A stretch of 8,877 nucleotides of DNA from an uncultured Collinsella sp. (lineage in GTDB: Bacteria; Actinomycetota; Coriobacteriia; Coriobacteriales; Coriobacteriaceae): positions 1-8,877 of the forward strand of contig CABUKY010000072.1 of NCBI GenBank assembly GCA_902492185.1, in the 5' to 3' direction. The translations under genes and the position numbers were made by a program. The notes under the pieces were generated by a model that was not told the DNA's origin, made no database searches, and saw only the letters and a list, made by a program, of their open reading frames with translations. Of this stretch, positions 1-5,818 are shown one piece after another; within the stretch, counting starts at the first letter, position 1; each line of letters opens with the position of its first letter.

Positions 1-293
1 ATGTCGTGCTCACCTGCGGCGGCACGGGGCTTTCGATGCGCGATGTAACGCCCGAGGCAACGCGTGCCGTCTGTGACCGTGATGTACCGGGTGTCGCCGA
101 GGCAATCCGTGCCTACTCCATGACCAAGACGCGCCGCGCCATGCTCTCGCGCGCCGTGTGCATGCAGCGTGGGCATACGCTTGTCATCAACTTTCCGGGA
201 TCTACGAAAGCGGCCCGCGAAAGCTGGGAGGCCGTGAGCGACCAGCTGGAGCATGCGGCCCAAATGACGGCGGGCGGCGGGCACGCCAAATAA
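1..293 (+). CDS. MogA/MoaB-family molybdenum cofactor biosynthesis protein, 3' part
   Basis: The open frame runs in from the left edge (first full codon at base 3), so only the last 97 residues or so are present and the true start lies outside. The visible part carries the family hallmark LTCGGTGLS followed by RDVTPEAT, the molybdopterin-binding loop of MogA/MoaB/CinA-type domains, then DRDVPGVAEAIR and a C-terminal INFPGS motif (usually INLPGS or LNLPGQ) that closes the active site. In this family MogA adenylylates molybdopterin before metal insertion; the role of MoaB is less uniform, and the fragment does not separate the two. Because the N-terminus is missing, a fusion to another Moco enzyme such as MoaC cannot be excluded. 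Its stop is followed at once by an intrinsic terminator, so it ends its own transcription unit, although the modABC operon next door shares the molybdenum theme. Confidence 0.9.
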   Translation, partial: VVLTCGGTGLSMRDVTPEATRAVCDRDVPGVAEAIRAYSMTKTRRAMLSRAVCMQRGHTLVINFPGSTKAARESWEAVSDQLEHAAQMTAGGGHAK

Positions 294-306
294 GCGGTTT
301 ACCTGC

Positions 307-341
307 GGCGGAGCGACCTTGCGAATCGCTCCGCCCTTTTT
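307..341 (+). terminator. Intrinsic terminator after the MogA/MoaB gene
   Basis: A perfect 10-bp inverted repeat (GGCGGAGCGA at 307-316, TCGCTCCGCC at 326-335) encloses a 9-base loop and is followed by C and then five T (337-341). It starts 13 bases after the stop codon at 293. This is a classic GC-rich stem plus T-tract and separates the upstream Moco gene from the mod operon. Confidence 0.92.
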
Positions 342-386
342 ATGCAGCGGCAGTGTGGGACGTCTCGTGTTTTCGGTAAAAGAAAA

Positions 387-437
387 TTATCAGGCGAGAG
401 ATATTTATCATAAACATTATTCGCACCGAAGTATAAT
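387..437 (+). promoter_or_regulatory. Probable modA promoter with AT-rich repeated half-sites
   Basis: A perfect TATAAT lies at 432-437, 60 bases before the modA start. No good TTGACA-like -35 box sits at 17 bases, so the promoter may depend on an activator. The AT-rich stretch just upstream holds TTATCA twice (387-392 and 405-410, 18 bases apart), with GATATTTATC, a near-palindrome, at 400-409. These could bind a regulator such as a ModE-like or Crp/Fnr-like protein. I do not recognise a named consensus, so the operator part is inference. Confidence 0.5.
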
Positions 438-453
438 CTTATTACAGAATAAA

Positions 454-492
454 GCCTGAGGTGGGGTACCCGGGCACAAGATCCGAAAGGGT
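454..492 (+). promoter_or_regulatory. Two small hairpins in the modA 5' leader
   Basis: The first hairpin pairs GCCTG (454-458) with CGGGC (471-475, one U-G pair) and continues inward with GGT (460-462) to ACC (468-470), leaving a GGGGT loop and one bulged A. The second pairs ATCC (481-484) with GGGT (489-492) around a GAAA tetraloop, and its 3' side overlaps the ribosome binding site AAAGG (486-490). Two hairpins ending on the Shine-Dalgarno sequence could regulate translation, for example in response to molybdenum status. The region is too short, and the match too poor, for me to call it the known Moco riboswitch. Confidence 0.3.
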
Positions 493-497
493 TGAAC

Positions 498-1370
498 ATG
501 TTCGATATGGTTTCTCGCCGCGGATTCGTCTCGCTTTCTGCTGTCGCCGCTGCCGGTCTTGGGCTTGCCGGCTGCTCGAGCAACAAGGCGTCCGAGCCGG
601 CCGGATCTGTTACCGGTTCTGCTAAGGCATCTTCCAAGAAAGCTGTCGAGCTTCAGGTCTTTGCTGCCAACTCACTTGAGAAGGCCCTTCCCGAGGTCCA
701 GGAGCTCTACACCGACCAGACCGGTACCACGTTTGCCGACACGCAGTTTAAGGCCTCCGGCGACCTTGTCGAGCAGATGCGTGCCGGTGCCACGGTTGAC
801 GTACTCATCACGGCCTCCAAGGGCACCATGGACGACGCCGAGGCCGCCGGACTCGTCGATGCCGACACCCGTGAGGATATGTTCGTCAACGACCTTGTGA
901 TCATTCGCGCCGAGGGCTCCGACACCAAGGTCGAGGTCATCGACGACGTCGCGAATCTGGACGGCAAGATCGCCATTGGCGACGCCAAGACCGTTCCCGC
1001 CGGCAAGTACGCCAACCAGGCCCTGGCCTCCGTGGGCCTCTACACCGGCACCGAGGGCGACGACGGCGAGTATGCTCCCGAGATCGCCGACAAGGTCGCG
1101 CTGGCCGACAAAGTTGGTACCGCCGCCGCCTATGTGTCCACAGGCGACTGCGTGGCCGGTTTTGTCTACAGCTCTGACATCTTCCGCTACGACGGCATCG
1201 AGGAGGCCTTCGTGTGCCCCGAGGATTCGCACAAGCCCATCGTGTATCCGGGCGCTGTCGCCGATGGCTCCGAGCATGCCGACGAGGCCAAGGCGTTCAT
1301 CGACTTCTGCCTGACCAACAAGAAAGCTCAGAAGATTTGGGCTAAGTACGGCTTTGAGCTTTCCGCGTAG
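498..1370 (+). CDS. modA: Molybdate ABC transporter substrate-binding lipoprotein ModA
   Basis: This 290-residue protein is the extracytoplasmic molybdate receptor that hands the oxyanion to ModB. Residues 6-26 read SRRGF, a hydrophobic stretch, then LAGC: a twin-arginine-like motif followed by a lipobox with Cys26 as the lipidated residue, so it should be membrane-anchored outside the cell. The solute-binding fold has the ModA landmarks: FAANSL (Ser59) and KASGDL (Ser88), matching the two oxyanion-binding serines; VDVLITAS; the hinge-region GDAKTVPAGKYA near 161-172; and the AAAYVSTGDCVAGFVYSSD region near 209-227. I chose ATG 498 because AAAGG at 486-490 is 7 bases upstream; the in-frame TTG at 492 is too close to that site. 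It is the first gene of a modABC operon. A tungstate-binding variant cannot be ruled out from sequence. Confidence 0.93.
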   Translation: MFDMVSRRGFVSLSAVAAAGLGLAGCSSNKASEPAGSVTGSAKASSKKAVELQVFAANSLEKALPEVQELYTDQTGTTFADTQFKASGDLVEQMRAGATVDVLITASKGTMDDAEAAGLVDADTREDMFVNDLVIIRAEGSDTKVEVIDDVANLDGKIAIGDAKTVPAGKYANQALASVGLYTGTEGDDGEYAPEIADKVALADKVGTAAAYVSTGDCVAGFVYSSDIFRYDGIEEAFVCPEDSHKPIVYPGAVADGSEHADEAKAFIDFCLTNKKAQKIWAKYGFELSA

Positions 1371-1438
1371 TGCGGCTTGGCGTGATAATTCCATCGTTTT
1401 GTGTTTCACTCCGTCCTTGTATTCGCTTGGAGCTTTTC

Positions 1439-2881
1439 GTGCTTAATAGATTCCGCATGCTTGTCGCCTGTGCTTTGGCCTTCGCGCTTTGCTGTGTGCC
1501 GGGATTTGCGTTGGCTGGGGATGCTGAGGACGGGGCCCAGGTTGCTGCGACCGCTCATGGGCTTTCCTATGGGATCGAGGGTTTTGAGCGGTTGGCCAAG
1601 GGGACCGCTCGTGCCATGGAAGGCCAGCCTGAGGGCTACCGGTTTCCCGTTGACGAGGACGTGGACCTTGTGGTGGCGCCTGCTGCCGATCGCGTTGTGG
1701 TGTGGATATCGCCCAAGGCGGTCGAGAAGTTTGGATTGGATCCGCAGGACAACGAGTGCGTATCGGGTCTCAAGGCCCTCGTCTGTGAGCTCGACAGCGC
1801 AAACTGCATGGGAGGTGCGCAGCTGGGGGATATGGATCTTCCTTGGTATGTCACGGCGGAAACAACGTTTGATGCCGGCGGGTATACCTATGGCTTTGAC
1901 GAGCACGGTGCGGATGGGGACCGCTATGTGGTGATTGCATCAGCCTCAGGTGATGCCAAGGGCGGCGCGCGTTGGCTTGATAGCGCTCAAATGGTTGAGG
2001 CATCGTCTGTCGTGTTGCGGGATGAGCAGGGGCCCTTGACCTCTCTGGTCTCCTTTTTGGGCGACATCGACTATCGCCCGTTTTGGGTGTCCATAAAAAC
2101 GAGCGGCCTTGCCCTGCTGATCTCCGTTGCGCTGGGCTTGTTCGCCGCGTGGAAGACTATGGGTACCTCGAGTCGTATCAAGGGCCTGCTCGATTCGGTC
2201 TTTACGATTCCTATGGTGCTGCCGCCCACGGTCTGCGGCTTTCTGCTCCTCATGCTGTTTGGCCGCTCGACCGGGGTCGGTCGGTGGCTTATCGCGCATG
2301 GCGTCTCGATCGTCTTTACGTGGCCCGCGGCGGTGATATCTGCCGTGGTGGTGTCGTTTCCCCTGGTCTACCGCACGGCGCTCGGTGCCTTTGAGAGCCT
2401 CGATACGCAGATGCTCGACGCCGCGCGAACCTTGGGATGGTCCGAACGTCGCATCTTTGCCAAGCTCATGATGCCGCTCGGCTGGCCCTCCATCGCCGCC
2501 GGCACGGTGCTCGCCTTCGCGCGTGCCATGGGCGAGTTTGGCTGCACCCTGTTCTTTGCGGGCAACTACGCCGGCATTACCCAGACCATTCCCATCGCCA
2601 TCTACTTTGAGTGGATGGGGGGCAACACGTCGGTAGCCCTCTTTTGGGTCGTGGTCGTAATTGCGTTCAGCTTCCTGGTCATTCTGTTCATCAATATGTA
2701 CACCGCTCATTCGCAAAAGTATCGCGAGCGGGGCCTTTCCCGTGCGGAGCGCAAGCAGGCCAAGCAGCTGGGTGGCCAGGCCGATTCGCTCGACCCAGTC
2801 GGCGGCGATGCGCTGCGTATCGATCGCGAGGCGCTGGCCGAGCTCATGCGCGATGACGCCGTCTCGAAGGGAGGTCGATAG
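1439..2881 (+). CDS. modB: Molybdate ABC transporter permease ModB with an extra N-terminal extracytoplasmic domain
   Basis: The 480-residue product has two parts. Residues 1 to about 30 form a signal-peptide-like segment (basic NRFR, hydrophobic core, ending FALAG). Residues about 31-214 form a soluble region rich in Asp, Glu and Gly with three Cys, which I do not recognise. From about residue 215 it is a standard ModB permease: about five membrane segments, the VLPPTVCGFLLLMLFG stretch, and the EAA-type coupling loop with LDAARTLGWSERRIFAKLMMPLGWPS split across residues of the loop. A charged cytoplasmic tail of about 50 residues ends it. Typical ModB is about 225-230 residues, so the front half is an addition. 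GTG 1439 is chosen because GGAG at 1429-1432 is 6 bases upstream; an in-frame GTG at 1370 overlapping the modA stop has no such support. modC starts 3 bases after its stop. Confidence 0.88.
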   Translation: MLNRFRMLVACALAFALCCVPGFALAGDAEDGAQVAATAHGLSYGIEGFERLAKGTARAMEGQPEGYRFPVDEDVDLVVAPAADRVVVWISPKAVEKFGLDPQDNECVSGLKALVCELDSANCMGGAQLGDMDLPWYVTAETTFDAGGYTYGFDEHGADGDRYVVIASASGDAKGGARWLDSAQMVEASSVVLRDEQGPLTSLVSFLGDIDYRPFWVSIKTSGLALLISVALGLFAAWKTMGTSSRIKGLLDSVFTIPMVLPPTVCGFLLLMLFGRSTGVGRWLIAHGVSIVFTWPAAVISAVVVSFPLVYRTALGAFESLDTQMLDAARTLGWSERRIFAKLMMPLGWPSIAAGTVLAFARAMGEFGCTLFFAGNYAGITQTIPIAIYFEWMGGNTSVALFWVVVVIAFSFLVILFINMYTAHSQKYRERGLSRAERKQAKQLGGQADSLDPVGGDALRIDREALAELMRDDAVSKGGR

Positions 2882-2884
2882 GCC

Positions 2885-3955
2885 ATGTCGCTTGTCCTGG
2901 ATATCAAAAAGCGCTTTCCGGGGTTTATGCTCGACATGCAGCTTGAGGCCGGCGAGGAGCGTGTGGCGCTGCTGGGCGCCTCGGGTTGTGGCAAGAGCTG
3001 TACACTGCGCTGCATTGCCGGTGTGGAGACCCCCGACGAGGGGAAGATCGTCGTCAACGGCGTGACCTTTTTTGACTCGGCGGCGGGCATCAACCTGTCG
3101 CCCCAGGAGCGCAAGTGTGCCCTGCTGTTCCAAAACTATCAGCTGTTTCCCAACATGACGGTGGCCGATAACGTGTGCGCTGGCGTTGAGGGTGCAGGCG
3201 ACGCCGCGGCGCGCAAGCAACTTGCCGAGCGCTACCTGAGTATCTTTGGACTGGCCGACTTTGCCGACCGCTATCCCGCGCGCCTCTCGGGCGGCCAGCA
3301 GCAGCGCGTGGCGCTCGCCCGCATGGTAGCGGCGCACCCGGGCATCTTTATGTTCGACGAGCCCATGAGTGCGCTCGATGCGTACCTCAAGAGCGCCCTC
3401 GAGCAGAACATGCTCGACCTGTTCGATGTATGCAACCGCACCGTGCTCTACGTGAGTCACGATATCGACGAGGCGTGCCGTCTGTGCGAGCGCATCTGCG
3501 TGATGCGCAACGGGCATGTTGAGGAGATCGGCTCCATCGAGGACGTGGTTCGCCGTCCGCAGACGCTGGCGGCGCTGCGTCTGACGGGGTGCAAGAACAC
3601 AAGCCGGGCGCGCAAGATTGGCGACGAAGAAGTTGAGGCCCTCGACTGGGGCATGACCTTTAACGTGGGTCGCGAGGTTCCCGATGACGTGGCATATCTG
3701 GGTATTCGTGCGAGCTACTTCCATGTGGACAACCGTGCCGAGCGGGGTCGCAACAGCTACGATTTGCACGTGGCGCGCGTGAGCGATTCGCGTTTTGAGC
3801 GCCTGGTGCTGTTGGATGCGCCGCGGGCCGATGCGCCCACGCGTCTGCAGTGGAAGGTCAACAAAGTGGGCATGCCTGTCGACGAGCTACCGCAAGCAGG
3901 CGAGACGCTGCGCATGCATTTTGATGCCAGCAGGATCCATTTGGTTTGTCGATAG
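2885..3955 (+). CDS. modC: Molybdate ABC transporter ATPase ModC
   Basis: This 356-residue cytoplasmic ATPase powers ModB. All nucleotide-binding motifs are intact: Walker A GASGCGKS (31-38), Q-loop FQNYQLFP with Gln83, ABC signature LSGGQQQR (134-141), Walker B IFMFDEP with Asp158 and Glu159, the D-loop SALD, and the switch His192 in YVSHD. Residues from about 240 on form a C-terminal domain matching the position of the TOBE/Mop-type oxyanion-binding regulatory domain of ModC, although I see no strong Mop signature. If real, it would let internal molybdate inhibit uptake. The start ATG has AAGGGAGG at 2867-2874 inside the end of modB, consistent with translational coupling. Related ATPases for sulfate or tungstate look similar; the modA and modB neighbours decide the call. 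Confidence 0.92.
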   Translation: MSLVLDIKKRFPGFMLDMQLEAGEERVALLGASGCGKSCTLRCIAGVETPDEGKIVVNGVTFFDSAAGINLSPQERKCALLFQNYQLFPNMTVADNVCAGVEGAGDAAARKQLAERYLSIFGLADFADRYPARLSGGQQQRVALARMVAAHPGIFMFDEPMSALDAYLKSALEQNMLDLFDVCNRTVLYVSHDIDEACRLCERICVMRNGHVEEIGSIEDVVRRPQTLAALRLTGCKNTSRARKIGDEEVEALDWGMTFNVGREVPDDVAYLGIRASYFHVDNRAERGRNSYDLHVARVSDSRFERLVLLDAPRADAPTRLQWKVNKVGMPVDELPQAGETLRMHFDASRIHLVCR

Positions 3956-3975
3956 CGCCGGGTAATGCCGTCGGG

Positions 3976-3999
3976 GATATAAGCCTCGTCGGCTTTATC
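3976..3999 (+). terminator. Weak terminator-like hairpin after modC
   Basis: AAGCC (3981-3985) pairs with GGCTT (3991-3995) around a TCGTC loop, and GATA (3976-3979) pairs with TATC (3996-3999) below a single bulged T. The 3' side is T-rich (TTTATCTTGT) but lacks a clean T-run. It begins 21 bases after the modC stop and probably reduces read-through into the next unit. Confidence 0.4.
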
Positions 4000-4031
4000 T
4001 TGTCGCACGACGAATGAGGGATGACAAACTC

Positions 4032-4060
4032 TTATCAATTAAGATAATTATTTATTAAAC
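4032..4060. promoter_or_regulatory. AT-rich operator-like inverted repeat
   Basis: TTATC (4032-4036) and GATAA (4043-4047) form an inverted repeat with a 6-base spacer in an AT-rich island inside GC-rich DNA. It is followed by ATTTATTAAAC (4050-4060). A similar arrangement, with TTATCA and TAAAC start-to-start exactly 24 bases apart, occurs upstream of modA (387 and 411). It may be a transcription factor site or an alternative promoter; the regulator is unknown. Confidence 0.35.
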
Positions 4061-4117
4061 GACGGCACACGACGCTGTCGTACGCATGTCGGCGGTGTTC
4101 GTCTGGACGACAACCGT

Positions 4118-4126
4118 TGATATAGT
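4118..4126 (+). promoter_or_regulatory. Extended -10 promoter for the reductase operon leader
   Basis: TGATATAGT fits the extended -10 pattern TGnTATAAT with one mismatch. The -35 region at the expected distance (TTCGTC, 4098-4103) is poor, which is common for extended -10 promoters. Transcription would begin near 4133, giving a leader of about 250 bases before the start at 4385. Confidence 0.45.
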
Positions 4127-4156
4127 TGACCTTAACTTGTAAAGGAGGGTGCGCAC

Positions 4157-4225
4157 ATGCCGCAGACGACATATATTCGCCGCGTTGCCGCGCGTGCCCT
4201 GTATATGGCTCGGAGCCGCATATGA
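4157..4225 (+). CDS. Possible 22-residue leader peptide
   Basis: ATG 4157 follows AAAGGAGGG (4141-4149) with 7 bases of spacing, the best Shine-Dalgarno sequence in the window, stronger than those of the large genes. The peptide starts MPQTTYIRRVAARALY and ends in a basic MARSRI. Its stop overlaps another ATG (ATGA at 4222-4225) that opens a 56-codon frame ending at 4392, just past the start of the next gene at 4385, so a coupled translation chain is possible. The end of the small ORF lies in the 5' arm and loop of a strong hairpin (4209-4248). I do not recognise the peptide. It could be a regulatory upstream ORF, or the ribosome binding site could belong to a remnant of a lost gene. Confidence 0.35.
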   Translation: MPQTTYIRRVAARALYMARSRI

Positions 4226-4248
4226 GCAGGTATGTTCACGGCTCCGGG
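4209..4248 (+). promoter_or_regulatory. Stable hairpin in the reductase operon leader
   Basis: CGGAGCCG (4211-4218) is perfectly complementary to CGGCTCCG (4239-4246). One wobble and one further C-G pair extend it outward, and CATA (4219-4222) to TATG (4231-4234) can pair inside. No T-run follows, so it is not a terminator. It covers the last codons and stop of the small ORF, so ribosomes finishing that ORF would disrupt it. Confidence 0.45.
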
Positions 4249-4285
4249 AGAGACGACGCACAACTAAATAACCGTCCGCAAGGCA

Positions 4286-4381
4286 GGTTCCCTAAAATTC
4301 CGGGTTTGAGCACGGCCGGGCAATCGCCGTCCGTCGTGCATCGATACCGCTGTTATCCGTTTTTGGTTCGAGAGGGGAACC
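4286..4381 (+). promoter_or_regulatory. Candidate switch over the ribosome binding site of the first reductase gene
   Basis: The ribosome binding site GAGAGGGG (4370-4377) precedes ATG 4385 by 7 bases. Its 3' part, GGGAACC (4375-4381), can pair perfectly with GGTTCCC at 4286-4292, which would hide it. Alternatively GAACC (4377-4381) pairs with GGTTC at 4365-4369, giving a hairpin that shows most of the site in its loop. The two pairings exclude each other, as in an expression platform that turns translation off or on. No ligand-binding domain is recognised, so this is a structural inference only. Confidence 0.35.
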
Positions 4382-4384
4382 GTC

Positions 4385-5668
4385 ATGGCTGAAGAATTCG
4401 ATTTCCATCCGATGTGGGAGAGCCTCGGCATGAATCTTGCCGACCACGACATGCTGCTGGGCGCCGTGGGCCAGATGTACGGCGATATGTTCCTGACGCA
4501 GAACAATCGCCCCAAGTCCACGTCCTACCTGGACTTTGTAGCCACCAACATCCACAGCGGCCGTATTAAGGAGATGCTCGACAAGAAGGAGGCCGGCGAG
4601 GCCACCAAGATCGTGGGCTCGTTCTGCGTCTACGTGCCCGAGGAGATTGTGCTCGCCTGCGACGGCATTCCCGTGGGCCTGTGCTCGGGTGCCGACTGGG
4701 CAACGGACAAGGTCGAGGAGCACCTGCCGCGCAACACCTGTCCGCTTATCAAGAGCTTTGCCGGCTTTAAGCTGGGCGAGGTCTGCCCCTACATTGAGTC
4801 GAGTGACCTGGTGGTGGGCGAGAACACCTGCGATGGCAAGAAGAAGGCTTATGAGTTTTTTGCCACGCAAAAGAACATGTACGTCATGGATATTCCCAAC
4901 GTGCACGACGAGTCGACGCTCGTGACTTGGAAGGCCGAGGTCAAGAAACTCGCCGCCAAGATCGAGGAAGAGTGCGGCGTCACGATTACGTCTGAGCGTC
5001 TGAAGGCCGCCATCCACGCCGTCAATGAGAAGCGTCGCGCCCTGCAGCGCCTCGCTGCCACGCGCGCTGCCGACCCTGCACCTATTAGCGGTCTCGACAG
5101 CCTGCTGACCGTTCAGGCCGCCTTTATGGACGACACGCCGCGTCTGACCGGAGCCATCAACGATATGGCGGCTGAGTGCGAGCAGCGTGTCGAGGCCGGC
5201 GAGGGCGTGGCGCCCAAGGGGACCAAGCGCATCCTGTACACCGGCACGCCCATGGCCGTGCCCAACTGGAAGCTGTTCAACCTCATCGAGAAGGCCGGCG
5301 GCGTTGTGGTAGGCGAGGAGTCCTGCACTGGCTCGCGCTACTACAAGGACCTGGTCGACGAGTCCGGCGAGACGGTCGACGAGATGCTCGACGCCATCGC
5401 CGAGCGCTACTTTAAGATCAACTGCGCCGTCTTTACGCCCAACGACCAGCGTATGAAGGACATTGTCCAGATGGCCAAGGACCTGCATGCCGACGGCATC
5501 GTGGACGTGGCTCTGCAGTTCTGCACGCTCTACGAGATGGAGTCGTTTGCCGTGGAGAAGGCTGCCGAGGAGGCAGGCATTCCGTTTATGCACATCACGA
5601 CCGACTACGCCGGCGAGGATGCGGGGCAATTGCAGACGCGCATTGAAGCTTTCTTGGAAACCATTTAG
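4385..5668 (+). CDS. Double-cubane-cluster / 2-hydroxyacyl-CoA dehydratase family reductase, first paralogue
   Basis: This 427-residue protein belongs to the HgdB/BcrC/FldC superfamily and most resembles the double-cubane-cluster proteins (DCCP; E. coli YjiM-like), which receive ATP-energised electrons and reduce small molecules. Iron-sulfur ligand candidates lie in conserved motifs: FCVYVP (Cys81), GLCSG (Cys100), NTCPLIKS (Cys119), VCPY (Cys134), ENTCDGKKK (Cys149), ESCTG (Cys314), INCAV (Cys347) and QFCTLYE (Cys380). All eight recur in the second paralogue. Compared with that protein it has about 40 extra N-terminal residues, and TGTP (287-290) where the paralogue has TGCP. GAGAGGGG, 7 bases upstream, supports ATG 4385. 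No carboxylate or CoA pathway genes adjoin it, which argues against a classical hydroxyacyl-CoA dehydratase; the true substrate is unknown. The enzyme is expected to be cytoplasmic and oxygen-sensitive. Confidence 0.85.
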   Translation: MAEEFDFHPMWESLGMNLADHDMLLGAVGQMYGDMFLTQNNRPKSTSYLDFVATNIHSGRIKEMLDKKEAGEATKIVGSFCVYVPEEIVLACDGIPVGLCSGADWATDKVEEHLPRNTCPLIKSFAGFKLGEVCPYIESSDLVVGENTCDGKKKAYEFFATQKNMYVMDIPNVHDESTLVTWKAEVKKLAAKIEEECGVTITSERLKAAIHAVNEKRRALQRLAATRAADPAPISGLDSLLTVQAAFMDDTPRLTGAINDMAAECEQRVEAGEGVAPKGTKRILYTGTPMAVPNWKLFNLIEKAGGVVVGEESCTGSRYYKDLVDESGETVDEMLDAIAERYFKINCAVFTPNDQRMKDIVQMAKDLHADGIVDVALQFCTLYEMESFAVEKAAEEAGIPFMHITTDYAGEDAGQLQTRIEAFLETI

Positions 5669-5683
5669 GGCTATCCGTCCCGG

Positions 5684-5785
5684 CGGCTTCCCCAGGCACC
5701 CGATCTTGCCGTTCAAACCGTCGCTTGCGTACCAAAGTACGCGGCACTTCTCTTTCACGGCAACCTCGGGCACCTGGGAAAGCCG
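5684..5785. repeat. Palindromic intergenic repeat, copy 1
   Basis: Twenty-base arms (5684-5703 and 5766-5785) pair at 17 of 20 positions. The stem continues inward with TTGCCGT (5706-5712) to ACGGCAA (5757-5763) and ends in a GCGTAC/GTACGC hairpin (5727-5732, 5737-5742) with a CAAA loop. The element starts 16 bases after the stop of the first paralogue and ends before the ribosome binding site of the second. About 85% of its bases match copy 2 (95-96 bases compared by eye). It has no T-run. It resembles a REP or MITE-type extragenic palindrome and may act as a structured RNA within the operon mRNA. Confidence 0.85.
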
Positions 5786-5818
5786 TTTCCTTGGTTGGTT
5801 AAAAGGTTTAGGAGTTAT

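Larger units (their letters stand above)
3956..4384 (+). other. 429-base intergenic region between modC and the reductase operon
   Basis: There is no conventional gene here. In order it holds the weak terminator hairpin after modC, an AT-rich inverted repeat near 4032-4060, a promoter with an extended -10 at 4118-4126, a 22-codon ORF with a strong ribosome binding site (4157-4225), a large hairpin (4209-4248), a small hairpin ACGGC/GCCGT (4312-4316 with 4326-4330), and segments that can pair with the next gene's ribosome binding site (4286-4292, 4365-4369). A leader of about 250 bases is long for this compact operon and suggests RNA-level control. Confidence 0.6.

Noticed and set aside
454..492. 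modA leader as the known Moco riboswitch
   Set aside because: The region is much shorter than that RNA class and I could not place its conserved core. Only generic hairpins are supported.
1370..1438. An earlier GTG start for modB overlapping the modA stop
   Set aside because: It has no clear ribosome binding site and would add 23 residues in front of a good signal-peptide start; GTG 1439 has GGAG 6 bases upstream.
1946..3769. Long minus-strand open frame of about 600 codons opposite modB and modC
   Set aside because: It lies antisense to two clear transporter genes. Its translation is rich in His, Arg, Gly and Ala with no recognisable motif, as expected for the mirror frame of GC-rich coding DNA.
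4222..4392. 56-codon ORF between the small leader ORF and the reductase gene
   Set aside because: Its codon use differs from the neighbours (AGG, AGA, CTA), it has no domain, and it overlaps the reductase start. I mention it only as a possible coupling frame, not as a gene.
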